Below, piece after piece: positions 60,715 to 64,000 of a DNA stretch of 64,000 nucleotides. Under the pieces are notes generated by a model, which searched no databases, was not told the DNA's origin, and saw only the letters and a list, made by a program, of their open reading frames with translations. The translations under genes were made by a program, and so were the position numbers. This stretch comes from Bugulina stolonifera (taxonomy: Eukaryota; Bryozoa; Gymnolaemata; Cheilostomatida; Bugulidae), in contig OW285189.1 in the NCBI GenBank assembly GCA_935421135.1, positions 8,205,072-8,269,071 on the forward strand, given 5' to 3'. Positions within the stretch are counted from its first letter, which is position 1. The number at the start of each line of letters is the position of its first letter.

Positions 60715-61068
60715 ATGAGATACGTAAATTCACCGAGTATGTCAACACGATTAAGAAGAAACGCCTTGAGCATTTTAGCACTATCCAGAGCTAGAGCTAG
60801 CGTTAGAAATGCAACAATCTCTGAGGCAAACAAGGATCTTGTATTAGCGCTTGTCGAATGCGCTCGGAATGTATTAATAGGCAATGTTCAGCTAACACCC
60901 ACTCAGTTGACCTCTTTACGTCGACATAGAAGGGCAATTGAAGATCTTATCAACTCACGTACCACTCTAAAAGAAAAAAAGGTAATTCTACAGCGAGGGG
61001 GATTTCTTGGACTTCTTCTCAAACCTCTAATAGGATTAGTTGGTGGACTTCTTGGAGGACGAAGATAG
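60715..61068 (+). CDS. Small Polinton protein with glycine-rich hydrophobic end
   Basis: 117 aa: basic, helical amino part (STRLRRNALSILALSRARAS, then TSLRRHRRAIEDLINSRTTL) followed by GGFLGLLLKPLIGLVGGLLG. Proteins of this layout recur in metazoan Polintons; a membrane-active or virion role is inference. Ends 11 bases before the next ATG. Confidence 0.75.
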   Translation: MRYVNSPSMSTRLRRNALSILALSRARASVRNATISEANKDLVLALVECARNVLIGNVQLTPTQLTSLRRHRRAIEDLINSRTTLKEKKVILQRGGFLGLLLKPLIGLVGGLLGGRR

Positions 61069-61079
61069 TCACAAAGATA

Positions 61080-61816
61080 ATGGCTCTCAGATTTTCTAAA
61101 AAATACATTCTCATTAGTAAAGATGACTACGACTCTGTAGAAAAAAAAAAGGGGGTTGTACCTACCTCTCTCAAAATCCAGACTTGGTTTTAGCTGAAAA
61201 GACGAGAGAAGATATTCACTCTAACCTTAAAGATTCCTCAAAAGATGTATACTCTCAACTTGAACAACATACCCATAATATGAGTAAGTTTTTAAAAGAA
61301 TTAAAAATATCTCGTCAACCCCAGCGAGACCTCTTCAGTCAGTTGGATAGTATTAGCACTGGTCTTGGAGGGGTGCGAGAGTCAATACACCAACCTAGAG
61401 TAAGACAGGAGAGAGAATACCTAGAACAAGATCCCGTTGATATTTTGCTATCAAATAGAAATGGGGAAGAACGAAGCAGGCAGATATTACTTGAGCGAGA
61501 GCGTAAGCGTCATCTAATACCTCAGCTGCAAATGTCTGGACAAGGGATAAAACGGAAGAGGTATAAGGCTAGATCCTCAGACTACACAACGACGTTCAAT
61601 CGTAAAGACGAGCAAAAAGACGAGTCTAATCGGCTACAACTACATGAGAAGGGTGGAAGAAGTCCTGTCATAACTAGGTCTACATCAGATGCTAGAAAAG
61701 CGAGTGAACGAGTGGGGAGAGATATAGTGAAACATCAAGCAAGATTTAAACAAGCTTTGGATAAAGGTGTGCACAAGAGAGTAGGAAAAGATAGAAAATG
61801 GTTGATGAGCGAATAG
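61080..61816 (+). CDS. Polinton protein of unknown function, split by frame break
   Basis: The ATG at 61080 opens a short frame (MALRFSKKYILISKDDYDSV) that ends at TAG 61191-61193. The main body, about 210 residues to 61816, lies in the -1 frame and has no ATG near its beginning; it contains helical, coiled-coil-like EDIHSNLKDSSKDVYSQLEQ and basic parts. The frames meet at A10G5 (61141-61155), where A-AAA-AAG is in phase at 61145-61151. Function not recognised. Confidence 0.7.
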
Positions 61817-61822
61817 GTGTTG

Positions 61823-62881
61823 ATGAAGCCTTGCGAGATATATACTACTCCCCACCCCCAACCCCCTTCTTTTGGTGGGAAGAGAAAGTTGATCTATTCT
61901 TCCCCACCGGGTGTGAATAAGAATGATGTTGATAGATGGTTAAGGGGGCAAGACGCGTACACACTACACTACCCCATTAGGACTAAATTTTTGAGAAGAA
62001 AGACGATCGTCGCTGGAGTTGGAGAGCAGATGCAAGCGGACTTAGTCGATGTTCGCTCACACAAAGATCAGAACGATGGTGTAACATTTTTACTCACCTG
62101 CATAGACGTCTTTTCTAGAAAGGCTTGGGTATTCCCTTTACTTAACAAATCAGGACTAGCGGTGTCTAGAGTACTCTCATCTCTTTTTAAAAGAGAAACA
62201 TGCTCTAGACTACAGACTGATAAGGGAAAAGAGTTTATGAATCAAAGGGTGCGTGAGGTTCTGCAAGAAAACAAGGTTAACCACTTTTCTTCAGAAAATG
62301 AGGTTATAAAAGCTTCACTTATTGAACGTTTTAATCGAACGTTGAGAGGAAAGCTTCACAGACTTTTAACTTACAGAGGTGATGGTCGATTCTTAGACGA
62401 TCTAGATGATTTGGTATCTAGCTATAACAACAGCTTTAATTGCTCTATAGGTATGAAGCCTAATGAAGTTGATGAAGATAATCAAGAAGATATTTGGATG
62501 CGCCTGTTCGAATCATCCCCTGAACGATGGGTTAATAAAAAGAGGGTAGCATTTACACCTGGAGATCATGTAAGGATATCAATGGCTCGTGGAAGCTTTG
62601 ACCGTGGTTTTACAGCGAACTATTCAACTGAGATCTTCATTGTCAAAGACATTCTCTCGCACACATCTCCTCCAGTTTACAGATTAAAAGATCTGAATGG
62701 AGAAAATGTTGAGGGGACATTTTACAGTCAAGAGTTGGTGCGAGTAGACCTTCCCGAAACGTTTAAAGTAGAAAAGGTCTTACGCAAGAGGAGAAGGCGG
62801 GGAAGAGAAGAGAGTTTCGTAAAGTGGATGGGATATCCTGACTCATTCAATAGTTGGATTGATTCTAGCCAGTTCGTATAA
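61823..62881 (+). CDS. Polinton retroviral-type integrase with chromodomain
   Basis: 352 aa from the ATG at 61823 (a GTG six bases earlier is in frame). The catalytic triad is visible as D73 (QADLVDV), D133 (LQTDKGKEF) and E168 (SLIERFNRTL), giving D-x34-E. The region before D73 (SFGGKRKL, WLRGQDAYTLHYPIR) is typical of Polinton integrases. A beta-rich segment and a chromodomain (VEKVLRKRRRRGREESFVKW, then MGYPDSFNSWI) end the protein. It joins linear element ends to host DNA with 6-bp duplication; the chromodomain may read histone marks. Frame intact. Confidence 0.95.
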   Translation: MKPCEIYTTPHPQPPSFGGKRKLIYSSPPGVNKNDVDRWLRGQDAYTLHYPIRTKFLRRKTIVAGVGEQMQADLVDVRSHKDQNDGVTFLLTCIDVFSRKAWVFPLLNKSGLAVSRVLSSLFKRETCSRLQTDKGKEFMNQRVREVLQENKVNHFSSENEVIKASLIERFNRTLRGKLHRLLTYRGDGRFLDDLDDLVSSYNNSFNCSIGMKPNEVDEDNQEDIWMRLFESSPERWVNKKRVAFTPGDHVRISMARGSFDRGFTANYSTEIFIVKDILSHTSPPVYRLKDLNGENVEGTFYSQELVRVDLPETFKVEKVLRKRRRRGREESFVKWMGYPDSFNSWIDSSQFV

Positions 62882-62886
62882 AACAG

Positions 62887-62892
62887 TATAAA
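62887..62892 (+). promoter_or_regulatory. TATA-like box before capsid gene
   Basis: TATAAA 36 bases before the ATG at 62928, in the 46-base gap after the integrase gene. Suggests separate transcription of the capsid gene. Confidence 0.4.
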
Positions 62893-62927
62893 TCTCTACA
62901 ACTTGTGTAATCATCCTCACTCTAAAG

Positions 62928-63674
62928 ATGGCCTTCAATGTCACACTTACCTCGAATGTATTGCTTGGAGGAGAGGCTTCTAATACTAATGCACACTTTA
63001 CGACAAAGTTAGCGAGACCGCTTAATCTTCCTTCATCACAATGGGAGGTAGGACTCCTCGATATACAATATCCCGTTTCTTGGAGGAATATCGAGCTCGG
63101 CTATGTTGAAGTAAAGAATACAAGTGAGAGTGTACCTCGACGTTGTAATATCAGAAATGGAAGGTATAGTTCAATAGGAGAACTGCTAACGGAGATCAAT
63201 AGATCTTTGATAAACTTTTCTTTAGAAAATGAAGTAAACTTTTACTACGATGCTTTACGTAATGAGTCTTTTATCTTGATACGAGGAAATACTCATTCAA
63301 TAAGACTTTCTAGAGATGTAGCCTGGATCCTTGGATTTGAGCCTAATAAAGTCTATGAAGCAGAGGTAACTCGCAGTCCGAATTCTCCTGATATCAACGC
63401 AGGCTTCACTTCACTCTACGTATACTCATCAGTTGTAGCACCGAGACTCGTGGGGGATAGTCTAGTTCCTCTCTTACGCACCATTCCGATAACTGAGACT
63501 GAGAGAAATAGTACAGTGTTTCGAGAGTTTTCTAATGTACAGTATTCACCAGTCTCGAATACCAGTACTGATCTCATTGAAATAGATATAAGGCGCGATG
63601 ATGGTGAGAGAGTCTCATTTCGTAGTGGAAAGGTTGTGCTGACGGTTCGTTTTAGACCTCGTGGAGAAGTTTAG
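62928..63674 (+). CDS. Penton-like minor capsid protein (single jelly roll)
   Basis: 248 aa, the usual size. Opens MAFNVTLTSNVLLGGEASNT, then LPSSQWEVGLLDIQYPVSW, a signature of the Polinton/adintovirus penton-like protein, with alternating strands to the end (KVVLTVRFRP). Known role of the family: occupies capsid vertices. Intact frame. Confidence 0.85.
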   Translation: MAFNVTLTSNVLLGGEASNTNAHFTTKLARPLNLPSSQWEVGLLDIQYPVSWRNIELGYVEVKNTSESVPRRCNIRNGRYSSIGELLTEINRSLINFSLENEVNFYYDALRNESFILIRGNTHSIRLSRDVAWILGFEPNKVYEAEVTRSPNSPDINAGFTSLYVYSSVVAPRLVGDSLVPLLRTIPITETERNSTVFREFSNVQYSPVSNTSTDLIEIDIRRDDGERVSFRSGKVVLTVRFRPRGEV

Positions 63675-63690
63675 AATTATAGTGAATATC

Positions 63691-64000
63691 ATGGCTCCAC
63701 GTATAGTTCCATACTTTCCGACTGACTCTAGTGAAATGTATGAAGACTACTACAACTCTCAGGTAGGAGATGGAATGTCTGTATATCGAGGACGCCCTGT
63801 CATGACGGGTAATGGAATTGGCTCTCTATTTTCTGGTCTGGCAAGAGGAGTGTTACCACTCTTGAAAAAAGGAGCTAAAACAATTGGAAAGAAACTTCTA
63901 ACAACTGGTGCTGGTCTACTGGGAGATGTAATAAAAGGAGAAAATTTTAAGACATCTGCGAGTAAGCGTTTCCGTGAGGCCGGTGGAGATCTTCTACATG
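63691..64000 (+). CDS. Amphipathic glycine-rich virion-type protein, partial
   Basis: 103 codons to the window edge. Starts MAPRIVPYFPTDSSEMYEDY; then GNGIGSLFSGLARGVLPLLK and a conserved-type stretch GDVIKGENFKTSASKRFREA. It resembles the small virion proteins placed next to the penton in adintoviruses, which are compared with adenovirus core or membrane-lytic proteins. Continues outside. Confidence 0.7.
   Translation, partial: MAPRIVPYFPTDSSEMYEDYYNSQVGDGMSVYRGRPVMTGNGIGSLFSGLARGVLPLLKKGAKTIGKKLLTTGAGLLGDVIKGENFKTSASKRFREAGGDLLH

Larger units (their letters stand above)
54683..64000 (+). mobile_element. Polinton/Maverick (adintovirus-like) element, left part
   Basis: The left end AGTAGTAATATCAGTGCAGA begins with AG, as in Polintons, and matches both ends of the miniature element at 35850-36444. 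Genes from 58348 on are all plus strand and include the diagnostic packaging ATPase, retroviral-type integrase and penton-like capsid protein. The right terminal repeat, DNA polymerase B, major capsid protein and protease are not in the window. Two gene-disrupting frame breaks are described separately. Confidence 0.9.

Overview
The window is animal nuclear DNA, AT-rich and dense in introns and mobile elements. A marine invertebrate, possibly a sponge, fits, but no marker fixes the species. No bacterial operon, tRNA, rRNA or CRISPR array was found.

Positions 1-49970 are the middle of one very large minus-strand gene, a homologue of the vertebrate giant AAA+ ATPase and E3 ligase RNF213 (mysterin). 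I trace 34 exons in transcript order from about 49970 down to 1, roughly 5.5 kb of coding sequence, about a third of the usual length of a RNF213 protein. They cover part of the stalk, the AAA unit with the motif RAGVGKSL, and the next unit with GETGCGKT (Walker A) and [10 protein letters not shown] (Walker B). The amino-terminal part would lie to the right and the fourth AAA unit, RING and carboxy-terminal part to the left of the window.

The introns hold most of the mobile DNA: a TTAA-flanked element with an internal tandem duplication (4794-6210); a decayed gag-type retroelement (about 7013-11171); a foldback element (15872-16107); LINE remnants (18600-19500 and 36919-37344); a nearly intact LTR retrotransposon that encodes gag but no pol (20131-25036); a pair of related TTAA elements (25872-26623 and 29891-30643); three solo LTRs of the same family as the retrotransposon; and a 595-bp palindromic element (35850-36444) whose ends match those of the Polinton described next.

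From 50 to 54 kb no gene is recognised. A further LTR begins at 54011 and is interrupted at about 54683 by the left end of a Polinton/Maverick (adintovirus-like) element that runs off the right edge. Its left flank holds short tandem repeats and a 2-kb G-rich/C-rich palindrome. Then come plus-strand genes: an unknown acidic protein, two small proteins, an FtsK/HerA-type packaging ATPase, two small conserved-type proteins, a retroviral-type integrase with a carboxy-terminal chromodomain, a penton-like minor capsid protein and the start of a glycine-rich amphipathic virion-type protein. DNA polymerase B, major capsid protein and protease are not in view and would be expected beyond 64000.

The most unusual points are two in-phase -1 slippery heptamers exactly where two Polinton genes break frame, the Polinton-derived palindromic miniature element with a near-perfect 6-bp target duplication, and the gag-only LTR element with a paired zinc-finger module, of which a decayed relative lies in the same host gene.
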